DNA from: Onchidella celtica
Lineage: Eukaryota > Mollusca > Gastropoda > Systellommatophora > Onchidiidae
Assembly (NCBI GenBank): GCA_963931925.1
Contig: OZ007569.1
Span: 17,754,045-17,818,044, forward strand
Length of the DNA stretch: 64,000 bases
Direction: 5' to 3'
The translations under genes and the position numbers were made by a program. Below are positions 45,581 to 58,666 of this stretch, one piece after another. Every line of letters starts with the position of its first letter. Within the stretch, counting starts at the first letter, position 1. The notes below the pieces were generated by a model. That model was not told the origin of the DNA, did no database searches, and was given only the letters and a program-made list of their open reading frames with translations.

Positions 45581-45631
45581 ACTATTAATTTTTACCTTTG
45601 TTGTTTTTTTCCCCCCATTTTTCCCTTATAG

Positions 45632-45709
45632 CTACATCCGCAAAATATCGAAGTCACTCTGAAACTGAAAACCTACAGAAGTTGTACGAATACCCTATCA
45701 ATACAGTAG
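45632..45709 (+). other. Candidate in-frame Otx cassette exon (78 nt)
   Basis: A pyrimidine-rich tract (about 45599-45627) leads to TTATAG|CT, and 78 nt later AGTAG|GTAGTC can act as a donor. Entered in phase 1 it reads S-TSAKYRSHSETENLQKLYEY-PINTV-A without a stop and leaves in phase 1, so it could be inserted between exon 3 and the homeobox exon, adding 26 residues. An alternative donor four bases earlier would break the frame. Human OTX2 has an alternatively spliced 8-residue insert at this junction. The donor is mediocre; no transcript evidence is available here. Confidence 0.3.
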
Positions 45710-45779
45710 GTAGTCCAAACATTAGTCACATTCATTCCTTATTGAAGCTCTTTCCATAAAAATTTCCATCCCACGGGTT

Positions 45780-46127
45780 TCACTTTTGTGTGAGTGTTGT
45801 GTTTGCTATTTTGTTCGGTAGTCTATGAGCCGCGGCAAGGTTAACAATAGAAACAAATATCATATCCCAGTGCCCAGACTTCAAATCCGTCATAAACGGC
45901 AACACTGGATAATAGGGTTTTATTTCTTTCCACGCCTTTATCGAGAGTTTGATGATGTCTCCTAGTTCTTCAGCGTTCTGTATGACATGTCCTCGGTATT
46001 TCCGAACCAAAACAAACTTGACAATCAAGTTAGATCCCCGAAGACTCGCTGCCGCTGCTCTGAATCGGAGTGTCTTTTCGTCACTCAACCACGGCTCCAA
46101 ATTTTGTTCTTTCATTTTTTTGTTCAT
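45780..46127 (-). other. Antisense open frame, 115 codons, not recognised
   Basis: Begins MNKKMKEQNLEPWL from an ATG at 46127 and has a balanced, protein-like composition, unlike the repeat-derived frames nearby. It lies opposite to Otx inside intron 3. I recognise no domain. It could be a relic of a transposon gene, a lineage-specific gene or chance. Confidence 0.2.
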
Positions 46128-46585
46128 TTTTTCCCCTTCTGTCTTTCCCTCTTCTTTGGCCCTTCGCCCTTTTCCAGCTCTGTCTTTTGAGTTTCATTTC
46201 CTTTTCTGTTGACGAAGCTGTCGTCTCCGGCGAAATGTCGCCGGCGTTTCTCTTTCCTTTCATCGCGTCACGATCGGCTCTCTGGGCGCAGCCCGCCTTC
46301 GTCAATGGGAAAATTGCATTTTTATGAGACTGTCACTTAGGGCGCCCGACGCCACAACAGCTCCGGAGACATCAGGGAGAGGGGAGAAAGGGGAGGGGCT
46401 GGCACATCAACGTACGGGTCACGTCAAAATGATGACACCCTGGGCCTGTGCTGGCGGGGTGGGGGGGGGGGTAGGGGTAGGGGAGGAGGGATAGGCCTAG
46501 AAAGAAGAGAGAAACTGAAGACATGGAACTGTAGAAAACAGGAATACTCAACACTAAAGTGTGTGTGTGCTTTTGTTTAGAATAT

Positions 46586-46642
<57 letters not shown>
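46586..46642. repeat. GA microsatellite
   Basis: Near-perfect (GA)n of about 56 bp. Confidence 0.95.
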
Positions 46643-46645
<3 letters not shown>

Positions 46646-47852
46646 CTCATAGCTGGCCGACAGAAAACACTTGACCGTTTGTTCTTTGAAGAACTAAACG
46701 GATCCCACATGCAACACCATCCGAAGTACAGCCAATTTAACCAGATTGCCTCAACCACTGCAGCTCCCAAAGCTTTTGTTTCCCTTCCTCCAGCTGCTGA
46801 TAAAATCAACATTACCGCAGTGTAGCATTTTACCATCGGGCTACCCACCATTCTATAGATCACTAAATGGGTGCACGGTCTGTACCACACCGTTCTCAAT
46901 CAGCAACGTTCACCTTGAAAGATAGTATGTGCGAATCAAGATTGTTTACATTAGTGCACATGAACCAGCGAAAGTGTACCTGAAGACAACTTGTATTGTT
47001 GAGTAATACTTGCAGAATGACACTTTCATTCCTTTCAAACGAATGGGTTCAATGTAATAAAACGAAAAGAACGGCTGGTTACCGTGTATTTAGAGAACAC
47101 AGTCATGTTTGTACAGAATAAGAGACACTGTCTTTCTATGCTATTCTTCATTAGGCATTAGATCTAGTTGTGCCCGAAGTGACCTTTTCGTAAACCTGTC
47201 TAGAACCTATTTCCTCTAAACACTGACGCTGTTCTAGTTTCACTCTCGATACTTGATTGATTGCAGCTATTTGTTTTTATAGATCAAATCATTGCACACT
47301 TAAATCACATCCGTGGACTTCGTATCAAGTGCAAGGAAATTCAGAAAGAAAAGCTGAACTTGCACACAGTTTGACAGTTTCAGGTTTAGGAGAAAAAACA
47401 CCGCAATACAGCAGACCGTTAAGGCCGAAGTCTCAATGTATATTATTCAGTGATACATTGGCACGGGCCATCAGAAACAAATTTAGATTATGAAAGTACA
47501 TAATGTTTTTAAAAATACCTCATCACAAATGGTTATACTACACTGACTCTATGGTCTCTTACATTCAGCTTGCTGGCAAATCCGCTCTAGACAGTAAATC
47601 AGGTCACCGTTGATTAAAAAAAATATTTTTTTTCTCCATAAAACTTTACCCCACAAACCAAACGGAATTGAAAGTAAATTCAGATTTTTTCGTATATGAT
47701 TGTAAAACTTACCATGATTATCTTTATCGCCACGTAAGTGCGTTTAATTGCGTCCTGGATCTATACATTCCATCAAAATTGTCGTTCGTTCCTGGATATC
47801 AAATTCATTATTTTCCACTCAAGACTAAGAATAGTTTCATTAACCAAGGAAA

Positions 47853-48062
47853 ATGACAGCTGACAATTGGTTCAAGCCACATCGACGGCTAAAGGACAAC
47901 AAGCCCATGATGGCCTACAAACCTGATTGTCGGACTGTGCCAGTGAACGAAGACAAACTCATAGCGCGGACAATCGCAACAAAAACCTCCTATTGTCTTG
48001 GCCAGTCAGCTGAGGAAGAATGGAGAAAGTACGTGCGCTGTCTTGTCTTGTTTACCGTCTAA
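47853..48062 (+). other. Small open frame (69 codons), not recognised
   Basis: From ATG at 47853: MTADNWFKPHRRLKDNK and onward, with mixed composition and a possible donor (AAAG|TACGTG is not canonical). WFKPHRR resembles a homeodomain helix only by chance. Possibly a transposon-derived remnant. Confidence 0.15.
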
Positions 48063-48140
48063 TGATTCGGAGGACCATATTCGGTAATGGGTTTTCTGAG
48101 TGTAGAAATGGCAAGGGATTGACCAAACATGACCGGGAAC

Positions 48141-48236
48141 ATGAAATTACTGACAGAGATTGGAATCCAGGAAAGTTATAATGTGTGACCCGGAGACGCA
48201 AAGAGCAGCTACTGGAGAGACTCTCATAAATCTACT
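48141..48236 (+). repeat. 94-bp direct repeat, copy 2
   Basis: Nearly identical to 44849-44944 and in the same orientation, 3.3 kb apart. The flanks differ, so this looks like dispersal or gene conversion of a defined unit rather than a longer segmental duplication. Confidence 0.85.
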
Positions 48237-51077
48237 TGACTAGAAGAATAGTGTGCCATTGCTCATCGTTTGAAGTATATTACTCTCAGTACTCAGGTTT
48301 TCAAGGATTTTTGTGTGGAACTGATGCTAAAATCATCAAAATGGTTTACTGGTAAAGAAAAGGGCGTGGCGCAGTCACACAGGTGCATAATAAAAAAAAA
48401 AAGGCTATTTCGTTGTATGTGCATTTGAGGGTTGAAAGTATGAAGAGTTCTGTAAAATCGGGGCCAAAACACATAAAATATTACGTCGCAAACATTTGTC
48501 TGGAAAAGTGTTTAACCGATTGGAATGACACTAAGACTTATACATAACAAAATTAGGAGTGAAAGAACCACTTTTTATGACAAAACCTCAAAATCGGCAA
48601 AATTTCGCATACAACAAAATAGCAAATGTCCCTTAATTTATAATGTCACTGACATACGAACATGGCTCAGACTTAATAAATCGCCAGCAATATCATCAAA
48701 TTCATCATCATAATCTTTATTAGCTGCAATAACCAAACACTTTCCGGTATCTTCACCCTCTTCGACCTTGCACACCAGCCAACGAGTTTAGTAAAGTGAT
48801 CAGAATAATGTCTCACCGCACACCTCTTTTGCACACAGTTGCACCGGTGCATAGCAACACTAAGCACATCCTTCACTCTTTGCTCAAGACTGGTATACTG
48901 TTCACAACCCCCAGGCTTTTTCTGTCATCTGTTCCATGTTAATATGACCTGGAAAATTCTCTACAAGGCCTAATTATTCACTGCCTCGCCATGTAAGTTC
49001 ACCTCCCCACCCATGCATCCCTCCCCCCCCCCCCAACAAACCCCAAAATTACAATAATGTTACCAACACAAACAAAAATAACATTAAAAAGACACCAGGG
49101 CCACACACGCACGCAGACAAGCCCGAGCCACCATGGCCAGGTTTTCTGATGTCCCCCACAGCGCCAAGCCAAAAGTCCCCACCGCTGCCTGTCTCAAAGA
49201 GCCCAGCTAATGACATGCCTGGATGCTTTTCTTTTTCTTGTCTTTCATCGGACCACTGAGGAAAGATGGCGATTTAATTGGTCTCCGGTGAATGATGAAA
49301 CAAACAGGAGCGAAAAGGGGAAAAAATATTTTTTTAAAAGGCTCAAGTCTTTTTTTTTCTGCGATGCTCACCAGTGGCAAATTTAAGGACAAGCTATTTG
49401 TCAGCAAGTCTCAAACGATGAGCATGCAGTCACCCGTTGTTTGCCCATGTCCGACGCGAGACCTGCTTTTAAAATCGGAATTCATCTTTGGACATTAATC
49501 ACATTTTTAATTTTAAAAAAATGATAATGCTGAATTGAGTACCGTGCCCTAATTTATCGAGGGGAATATATATAATAATTACAGTTTTTGTATACTTTTT
49601 TTTTTCTTTTGTTTTGTTTAATTTTGATTTAAGGGTAGGGGTCTAATTACGTGGGTGAGCCTCATTAATTTTATAGTGTACAACGTTTTGAATTTTCTTC
49701 TTTATTTCTCGTGTGTAGCTTTGTATCTCCGACAGTTTGCGTATTCGCTTGACCGCGTGCAAATCGAACAGTTCTGTTGACAAATGTTTGCAAAACAAGT
49801 TCACAACAACAAAATCTGAGCATTTTTTTTTTCATCTTGGGGAACTCAACACTGTTATTTTCATTTCTACCCGGACAACTCCACCCGCCACACACATAAT
49901 ATACACTCGACCACCTCCTCGTACGTACACCACTTTAACCACACTAGAAGAAACAAGAAATATATCGATCGCTCTATACGAAAAAGCACCTGAAAAATCC
50001 ATTTTCGTCTTTTTTCAAAGAAACCCACGAGTGTTTACTCCGGTTCTATCTTACAAATATCCTTGAAGAGACTGTGTGGTAGCATTATTTAAAAAAAACC
50101 AGTATTAGAACGTACGGGTTCCGCTTCCAGCAGTCAATACTTGTATTTTGAGCAAGATAACTGTGACAAACTGTGACCTATCTCTGTCTGCAAAAAGATG
50201 CTCCCCCGCTGATTAGAAGCAAAGTGACGCTAATCATGTTGACACATCGCGAAGGCAACGAAGCTCCTTAACTTTGCCTGGCTTTAGAAGAAGCTTATGG
50301 CGGCATCACACATCTTAACAGGATTTATTAGCATTTAATTCAAATTGGGTCTAAGTGAGAAAGTTATTAATTTACTCAGTCAACACCGCGACCGTAATTG
50401 TCAAACAGAAAATATTTTGTCGTCACGTCGATGAAACGACCGGCCGACTGTTTCGCATTTCAATTCCTGTAATTGGCTTCGAAAATTTAATGTTTGCTTT
50501 TGCGTTACAGTTGTTCAACCTTCCTGGCAATCAATTTTTCTTCCGCTTGGCAGGTTTTTTTCGAATTCTGTTGCCAAAGTAGAATTGCGTTTTATTTGTA
50601 AAAGTTGTCTTCACGTTGACTACGTTATTTGCCAACTGGTGACAAAATTTTGTTTGATTTTTGGTTTTAATATCATTTTCACCAAGAATTTGTCACCCAT
50701 TTAAAATCATAAATTAAACATTTTGCACTGTGCAGATAGTGTGATTTTCTCTTTTTTCGTCTTCCTGCTTGCCTGTCTGGCAATCCTCCCAATTCTATTC
50801 ATATAACATACACATGCATGAAGGTATTGTATTAAATGTGTATTTCCAGAACAGATAATTACGTAGATGAAATTGTAATAAAGAGGACTCATGAATGCAT
50901 GAGGAAAGTGTAAACCTCTCTTTGTTTAGTCAATACGTGCAACTGTTGATTTCTTTCATGTGCTGTAGAAATTTCCTCTTTACACTACTAACCCCATCAT
51001 CCTTTTTATTATTCTGCTCTGTATTTATTTATCATGACATGCTTTCATTTTTTGCATATCCGTATCCGTTTTTGCAG

Positions 51078-51229
51078 CCAATCCCCGCAAACAAAGGCGA
51101 GAGAGAACGACATTCACCAGATCTCAGCTTGACATTCTAGAGAATCTCTTCTCCAAGACTAGATATCCGGACATCTTCATGCGTGAGGAGGTGGCACTCA
51201 AAATCAATCTGCCAGAATCTCGTGTTCAG
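51078..51229 (+). CDS. Otx: Otx homeobox exon (aa 164-214)
   Basis: Acceptor TTTTTGCAG, donor CAG|GTGAGT, 152 nt, phase 1 in and phase 0 out. It encodes [33 protein letters not shown] and [17 protein letters not shown]: homeodomain residues 1-46 plus the upstream RK. The exon ends between residues 46 and 47, the conserved paired-type intron site. [21 protein letters not shown] is diagnostic of Otx/otd. Four residues differ from the common [19 protein letters not shown] form (Ser, Ile, Asn, Ser). Residues 47-60, including Lys50 and Asn51, are in the next exon outside the window. The protein would be a nuclear transcription factor for anterior patterning. Confidence 0.98.
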
Positions 51230-54200
51230 GTGAGTCAAACATTTCATTTCTTCTCTGCAAAATGTGACTTGTAATGTTCTATCTGTCCGTAATTCAGCGG
51301 GCCATCTTCGGGCACTACCGGTGAGCTGGCAGCCAGTTTGAGGTCTTTGTTTTAGTTCCCTACAGGCCCGCGCAAAGCTGGTAGTAGGCCCAGGCCAGAT
51401 GGGAAACGTAGGCCTCTATTTTAAACTGCCCTTCTAGTATTCTTGTCATTAGTACTACAGATATTAATTTTATCTATATTTTATTTGTATTAATCTTCGA
51501 TTGATTTTCCTTTAAATACCAATATTTTGTGCTAATGCCCCCCTGCCCCCTGACTCTTTTTACAATATCAATATTTTTTACCCCCCCCTTTCAAATTTCC
51601 CCCCCCCCCCCCCCATCAGGGTAGTAGCTCCCCTCAAAATCGGAGGCCTATGCCAACTGCCCCGCCGTGAGAATGGAATATATTGTGTGTAAGATTGCTG
51701 AAGACAGTTTTTTTTTTTTTTTAAATTTAAAGGCATCAAAGTTCAGTTTTGGTAAAAAAGAACACTTAAATGTATTGATTTTGGCGCATCTGTGCACGTT
51801 CGATGAACAATGCATTGGTATAAATCTGAGGTTGACATTATTTCCCATTGTCAACTACAGTACTAGGGTAGTCTTTGGTACGGCCCGAGGTCAACATTGA
51901 TAGATCACGTTGGCAGCAAAGCAGTATATCCTGGTCCTTCTGTCCGCCCCCGTTCATTCCCACCCCTCCCCCCCCACCCCCAAAGCAAACAAACAAACAA
52001 ACCAACCAACCAACAAACAAAAAACTGTCTTCACTCCATTCGTATTTTGCAAGATCAGCGCATATAGCTTTTTTCCTTTCTTTCTTTTTTACATGAAATA
52101 AATTATATGTACATGTGTCGACATCTGAGAACTTAAGACTTCCTCACCTTTAGCCCTTGTAAGCTTCTCAAAGCCTAGCAAAGTCGGTAAGCTTCCGCCT
52201 TCATATGGAGAAGCGAAAGAAATAATAGAAGGTGACTCCTAGCGGTTCTACAGTGCATTCATCCTTACGTATCCCTCTGTGTTGGTGTGAAACCAAGTCA
52301 TCTTTCTGGGCATTTAACAGTCATGTGACACAGTTTGAGCCGCCGTCAACTTCAGCTGTGAAGCTTTGTGTGTGTGTATATATAGCCGGATCAGACTTAC
52401 CCGGCACGCGCGTTTATTCTTGACCCTATTGGCTGAAGAGCTTATAATAATGGGCCCACGAAATAAGCAGCGGAATTTATAAGCTCGCTATAATCTCTTA
52501 CGGTTCTTAAAGTTTTAAAGAATTCCGGTGTTTTGAGGTAAATAGGTCAATGGACATGTCAAACAGCCTTTACGCCACAGGATATTACACTGGGGCTAAA
52601 ATCTCAGGCTGTTCGCACTTTGACTGTTACATGTTCAGAATAAGCGGAATGAAAGTTATGAAGTACGTAATTATTTGTGACATTATCGAGCGTTCATGCA
52701 AACTTTGCGCCAAATCGAGCAATATTTGCCATAAAGTTGTAAGCGATATATTGCCGCTTTTGAGGTTTTGTCATGAAAGTGCTTGTCTCACTCCCAGTAT
52801 AATTATGTGTAAGTGTCACATGGGTGTATTTTTTGTGGGCATTTTTATGCAAGTTCCGATTTGGAAGCGTATTGAATAAAACCCTGATTTTTTACAACTC
52901 TTCAAACTTTCAGTCCCCATTTTCTCGAAAAGGCAAAAATGCACACATAACAATATGGAAAATACTCGACGGAATATTTTGTGGGCCTGTTCTCTATAGA
53001 TGACGGCGAAGTTCATTTTCTCGTGATAAAGTCATTTTATGTTCCCCGTCATATTTAATACATTTAATAACAAGAGAAAAGAAAACTACACCTTGCGACG
53101 AGTTAACGAGCAAGCTTTCTTAAGAAATATCATCATTTTACCCAATATAGATCTAAATGCAGACTTATTGTGGTTAATTTAAATGGATTGTCTTTCTACA
53201 TGTCCATTCAATTGATGCAATTTGCAAAGTTTTCTTGAAAGAGCTAAATACTTGAAATGGCACATCGATTTCAATTTGAGTATTAATTGATTCGAAAACA
53301 CTTGAAGCTAAAGATTGACTACATCAACAACCGGCACTGATATAATTACAATTTATGAACGGTTTCAGAATGGAATGGGGCCTAACTCTGAACATGCGAT
53401 ACATAGGGGGTCCTTTACAAAAAAATGTAATCACAAATGAACTGCTTAGCGTTGTTTGCAACTCTCTTAAATTGCGTTGTCACCAGTGTCTGGCCCAGAA
53501 CGACAATCGGTTTGAACACATGCCACAAATAATTACACATCTATCCTCTTAAAAAATATTTGAATCATAAATCTTGCAGGTATCTTAATTTACATTGTAC
53601 TGATAAAGCATTCAAAGTGTATAATATGGATATTTTTTTGATAGACACCCTGTATTTTGATGACAGTCCGGTCAAGCCACAAGCTTATGTTGGATTTAAC
53701 CACCTAGCGCCCAGTGTATCATATTTGAAATAGGTCACCTGGAACCAAAATGCTCTATGTTTGATACACTTACTCTTTCTTTTTTCATGAACAAATAATT
53801 TTCCAATTACTTATTTATATTTTCACAATAATTTCACACATAATTTTCACACTTAAAATCAGTACAGTATTATTTCAGAAGTTTTTGATATTGGCAATTT
53901 TCGTTTGAGTACTAGAAGGTTAAGAGAGTAGGATCAAACAACTTTCTGGACTACGGCAAGGTCACGGCCACAGTACCTCGGGACAAGATGTACACACACA
54001 GATTTGGTGTAATCCTTTAAGAGGATCTTGTTAGCTGTGGAAGCCCCCGCCCGCCCGCCCCCACCTTCTTTGACAATCATCGCCACGGGTTATTGGCCGT
54101 CTAGCATAACAAAACGTGAGTTTACGAGTAAGGACAAGGATGACGGTGGTCCCAGCTCTTGAGAAACATGGTGTGGGAGTTACAATTTAATCTAGCATGA

Positions 54201-54519
54201 CGCTGCGGATTCCTTGTTGGAGCCTTTCTAAACTTCTCAACCAATGTGATTTCATCATCTGCCATGGATAAATGTGAATCTCTCACTGTTTAGTTCTTTG
54301 GAAAAACAGTTTTATCGCCAAGTGTCCTCGAATTTTATATATTATTTAAGTCCAGCTCATATGTTGTTGTAGCTTTCTGAAAGTCGGCCCAAAATTTAGT
54401 CTCCTACTTTTCTTCAGTTCTGAAATTGTTAGCTTCGCAAAAATAATTATGGCTTCCGATGATAATGTCATATTGCTGCCACTGCTTGAGTTCAAGTTTA
54501 TAAAATACTTTATCTTGGA

Positions 54520-54585
54520 AGTAAATAAATAAGTAAATAAATAAATGAATAAATAAATAAATTTATAAAATTAAGTAAATAAATC
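54520..54585. repeat. AAAT tetranucleotide repeat
   Basis: (AAAT)n with a few interruptions. Confidence 0.85.
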
Positions 54586-55551
54586 CAAGACAGAACTGTC
54601 TTAAACCATACAAAGATCAGGGAAACGATTACTTTCTGCCTGAATGCAAAAGGACTGCTTACTGGCTGATTTTGTAGGGATCAAACAGTGACAATCGGCT
54701 TTGGCTGTTTGGAGTTCTTGACCCACATCTCTGATCTTCTCCATACCAGTACCATACTTAAAGTAGTTCTCGAGTTCGGAAGACTCTTAAAGATTCGCAA
54801 AATTCCGGGGAGATTAGTGTAAGGAGAAACGGAGGGGTGGGGGTTATAAAATACGTGAATGTTTAGCAAGGGATTAGAGTTATGCTTATAATCCTAAGGA
54901 TCAACAGTTTTAATCTATAGACAAAAGCGGGGCTCCAAAACACGCGCCAGATTTGTCTGCAACCTCGGCCCCCCTCCTTCCTTCTCTCCAATACACAATA
55001 AAATATCGTGAGTGAAGGCGAGCAGGGTCAAGGTTAAGACTCGTGGGAAGAATCAGATTTAGAGGGTTAAGGCTGACGTCATTTGGGTTAAAGTGTTCCA
55101 GGCTAAAGATCAGACTTAGCGTAATGCTAAAGGAGAGGAATTCGATTGAGTGAGGATTAAGTTGTATTACATTATGTTTGTCTATCTGGGAGTACGTACC
55201 ATTTTTTTTTTTTTTTTGGCTGTGGGTCTCAGCGTACCTTTCAGGTGTCGCAAAGTAGCACTGTTATACTAATAGTTATAATAACTAGCAAAAGTGCCGT
55301 TTGTAGAACTGTGGCTAAGTCGTGACAACAAAATTTCCAGTTATACTTGTTCATTCTACTCGATGAAAATACGTCTCTTTGTGTTGAGGCTCGAAAAAAA
55401 AAGGAAATAAACAATATTAAAGACTACTGTCTAAAATGGATGGATCCTCATAATTTAACGTGAAAACTGAGGTTGTCTACAAAGTTTCATAATTTTTTGG
55501 TCCTGTATTCGCAAAGGTTTAGGTGCTTACTTGTTCAGTCTAAATATCAAT

Positions 55552-55617
55552 AAAAATAATAATAAAGATATAACCTAATAATGATGATGATAATAATAAT
55601 AATAATAGTAATAATAA
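55552..55617. repeat. AAT/ATG microsatellite
   Basis: Imperfect ATAATA and GATGAT units. Confidence 0.8.
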
Positions 55618-56732
55618 ATCAGAAAATGAATGAAGTTACTGAAAAAAGATTGAATTTCATCTTCAGGCATTGATAGGATATCCTTTTCCGGCAATCAGTT
55701 GCACCCACGGGAAAACACATTTTTTTTTTTTGATAGCTCAAATTTGGTGACTCGAGAGCTGTAGCCAAATCCGTTGCTATACGTTATGCATGTCGTGAGC
55801 AGTAAACATTACCCTTCCTGGAAAACAATAATATATTTATATACTTTGGAACATGATATTGTCCCGAGTTTCGTGTTGCCAATCCCCGAGTTCCGATGAA
55901 AATAAAAATAAAAAACTGGATTTTGTATGAACGATGTTAAGTTTGTACTCAATGCTACTGTTCGTAACACGGCTTCCGGATCTGAGAGAATTACGAAATA
56001 TATATTTTTTAAAAAGATGTACGCAAACAAAAATTGGCCAGTAGGATGTTATCACCAGCTCTTAAACGTGAGAAGCTACACAACTGTACTGGCAGTAAAA
56101 AAAAACAAGGAACTTGCGGAAGAAGAAAAGGATGATAACGGAGAAATGTAGAAAAGAATCGGCTACCTTCTTGCAAACTACAGTACACAGCAATTAAAAT
56201 TTATGTCACAGATAGGATTACTGCTATGCTAATGTCCAAATTGTGGTGTCGCAATTGACAATCGATCATTCTATGTTAAACACAGCGAATTTTTATTCGA
56301 ATTATTATATTCCCGCACTAATTTTTTTTCTCGGAATATACAAATTACATTAAACTTGTCGTTATGGAAAGAGACGAATACATCAACTTTGAGAACAGCA
56401 AGGTAAATTTTGTTGCTTATTCAAGATGGAAAATTAAATCCGCCAGAAACGAAGGTCAGTTTAATACCATTAAGGGATGTTTAAATCCAGTTTACTCTAT
56501 TTTATTTTTCCCGGGAAGCTTTCTTCTAAATTAGAGCGAACATGTTAGCCATTATGATCGTCGAAGTTCGATCTACAAACAGGTTGGCTCTCGCCAGCAC
56601 AAATTCATTCTGTGTCCTCGTGAGGCCTAAGCTTATCTTAATCCTTCACAACATGCCCGGAAGGAAATGGCGCTGCGATACATGGATTTAATTCGCCTAA
56701 TAACAAAAGGACGTTTTGGTGTTGGAATTGTC

Positions 56733-56800
56733 CGTGTGTGTGTGTGGGTGTGGGTGTGTATGTGTGTGTGTGAGAGAGAGAATATGTGTATGTGTGTGCA
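56733..56800. repeat. GT microsatellite
   Basis: (GT)n with GGGT and GAGA interruptions. The minus-strand His/Thr frame is an artefact. Confidence 0.85.
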
Positions 56801-58666
56801 CGTGAGCTTGTGCTAGAACATTATTACGTGTGAGTCTGTGAATACAGAACTCTGCGTGCGTGGACCAACATCTTCGGTGGAGACACCATTGTTGAGCTCT
56901 GATTAAGGGTGTGAGGAAGAAAGGCACCTTTCTTCCCTTCGCTTCCATCAAGACAAGCTATTCACGGGGAACAAATTAACTTAATGCAGGCTATTCAAAG
57001 CTTTGTTTATCTAGAGAAAAGAAAATGTGTCGCCAGGCTGAATGCTTCTTAAGAAAACGAGAAGCCACTACACATCGATCTCTGACGGTCCCAATTCATT
57101 TACAAGCGTTACGCAGTCCCTTTCGCAACGGCTTCAACTTCGGATCTATACAGACGCAACGGGATCTTAGAAATCGTACAAGAAAGAAAACAACGCTGAG
57201 AACGGCAGAGGGAAATATTAAATTTGCAATAGAATAATGTTTATTTGTGTCTGGACTTCATTGAAATAGATGCTGCCCAAAAGAAAAAAAATGATAATAA
57301 AGCACGGGGGTTCTTTAGTTAATGATAAATTACAAAATTTTGCTTTCAATCTTCTATTTTTTTTCGTTTTTGATGTCGTTGTTGTCGAGGGCTTGTGGAC
57401 GTAGGCAGTTAAAGAAAAAAAAAAGTTGTCTTCCATTGCTGTTACAATATTTCATTTTACCGAAGAGAAAATCGATATGTGTGACATGTGATTTTAACAG
57501 CAAGAACAGCCAGAAGAAGAACAATGACAACAGATTTGAAATTTTTTTTTGGATTGCGTAAAATGTAGGGAGATCTAGAGATATTTTCATCTCTGGAGTC
57601 TTTAAACCTGAAGTTTACCCACACCTGTAACGTTGTTCAATACGCTGCCAATATAGCTAGATCCACAAAACGGGGCAATTCTTGCAATATACTGGTCATA
57701 AAACTGCGCGTCGGAGGGTAAAGTCAATAAATTGAAAATTAATTGTTAGACTGTGATGGAAAGTAAATATAATCATTAAGTACATCATAAACAATTTTAT
57801 AATGTAGGGAGCCGCAGTATTATTTTGCTGGTGACGAAGTCACATTCGATTTAATCTATTTGAAGGATTAAAACAAAATAATAATAATGAAAAAATTCAG
57901 TACTTTTTATCATCTCTCTTTTTTGTAACTTTAGTTCTTGTTTGTTCTATCTCCATTTTCTGGAAAAAAAAATGGAGACATTTTAGTATGTAGAAGAGGT
58001 ACGACAAATGCACACTTTGACACCTGTTTAAAATGCGCTTTGGCACGTATCAAGCTGTTTCACAGTTCCAATTTATTCTAACTCCTTGTCATAATAACTA
58101 TAGCAAAATGTTTAACGTTGAAGTTCTCAGTTGTGCAAAAAGTGGAGCTGGAACAGACAAGAACTAAGGTCGCGATTTGAGTTTTCACTAGTTTATCCGA
58201 CATTTATTTTATCCCAACAAGGAAATAATTCTGAAACTTTGAAAAGAGACAAAATCAAATCTGTGTAGATAGTGCGTGGTATTTTTGTCTGTCGTAACAA
58301 TAGTTACCAAGTGTGTTTACAGTATTACACACAAGCGTTTCATAGCTCCTGTCTTCGCTAGTGTTCCCAGTACAGTATCTTGGAGTGTTTTCCGCTCCAT
58401 TTCCAATAGGCACAGTGGCAGCGTTATCAGAATAGTCTTAGAATGGTAGCCGGCATAGGCTTCAGGAATTTGTGACCCCAACTACAGTCTACGTGTGGCA
58501 TTCGCTAATGAAAGAAATACTCATGGTTTATAACTGATTTATTTCTTGCAATGAAAAATTAGAAGAAGACACCCTCACTGTTTTACAAACATCCATTAAC
58601 CGTGCATAAACTACAATCGGTTGATATTTGGAAGACTACTGCGGAGAAAAAAAAGTTTTAAAAATG

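Larger units (their letters stand above)
43043..51077 (+). other. Otx intron 3 (about 8 kb)
   Basis: From GTAAGT to TTTTTGCAG. It holds two foldback MITEs (43744-43894, 44688-44852), a 94-bp direct repeat (44849-44944, 48141-48236), a dispersed repeat (45402-45580), a GA microsatellite (46586-46642), C-runs near 43440 and 49023, a candidate cassette exon (45632-45709), and less AT-rich islands at about 49085-49500 and 50100-50330. Confidence 0.8.

Noticed and set aside
46372-46899. A 175-codon minus-strand frame in intron 3
   Set aside because: It runs through the GA microsatellite and a G-run, with Ser-Leu periodicity and no domain.
47853-48062. NWFKPHRRLKDNK as a possible homeodomain helix 3
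   Set aside because: It lies upstream of the homeobox exon, lacks VWFxNRR and has no helix 1-2 context. Treated only as an unrecognised frame.
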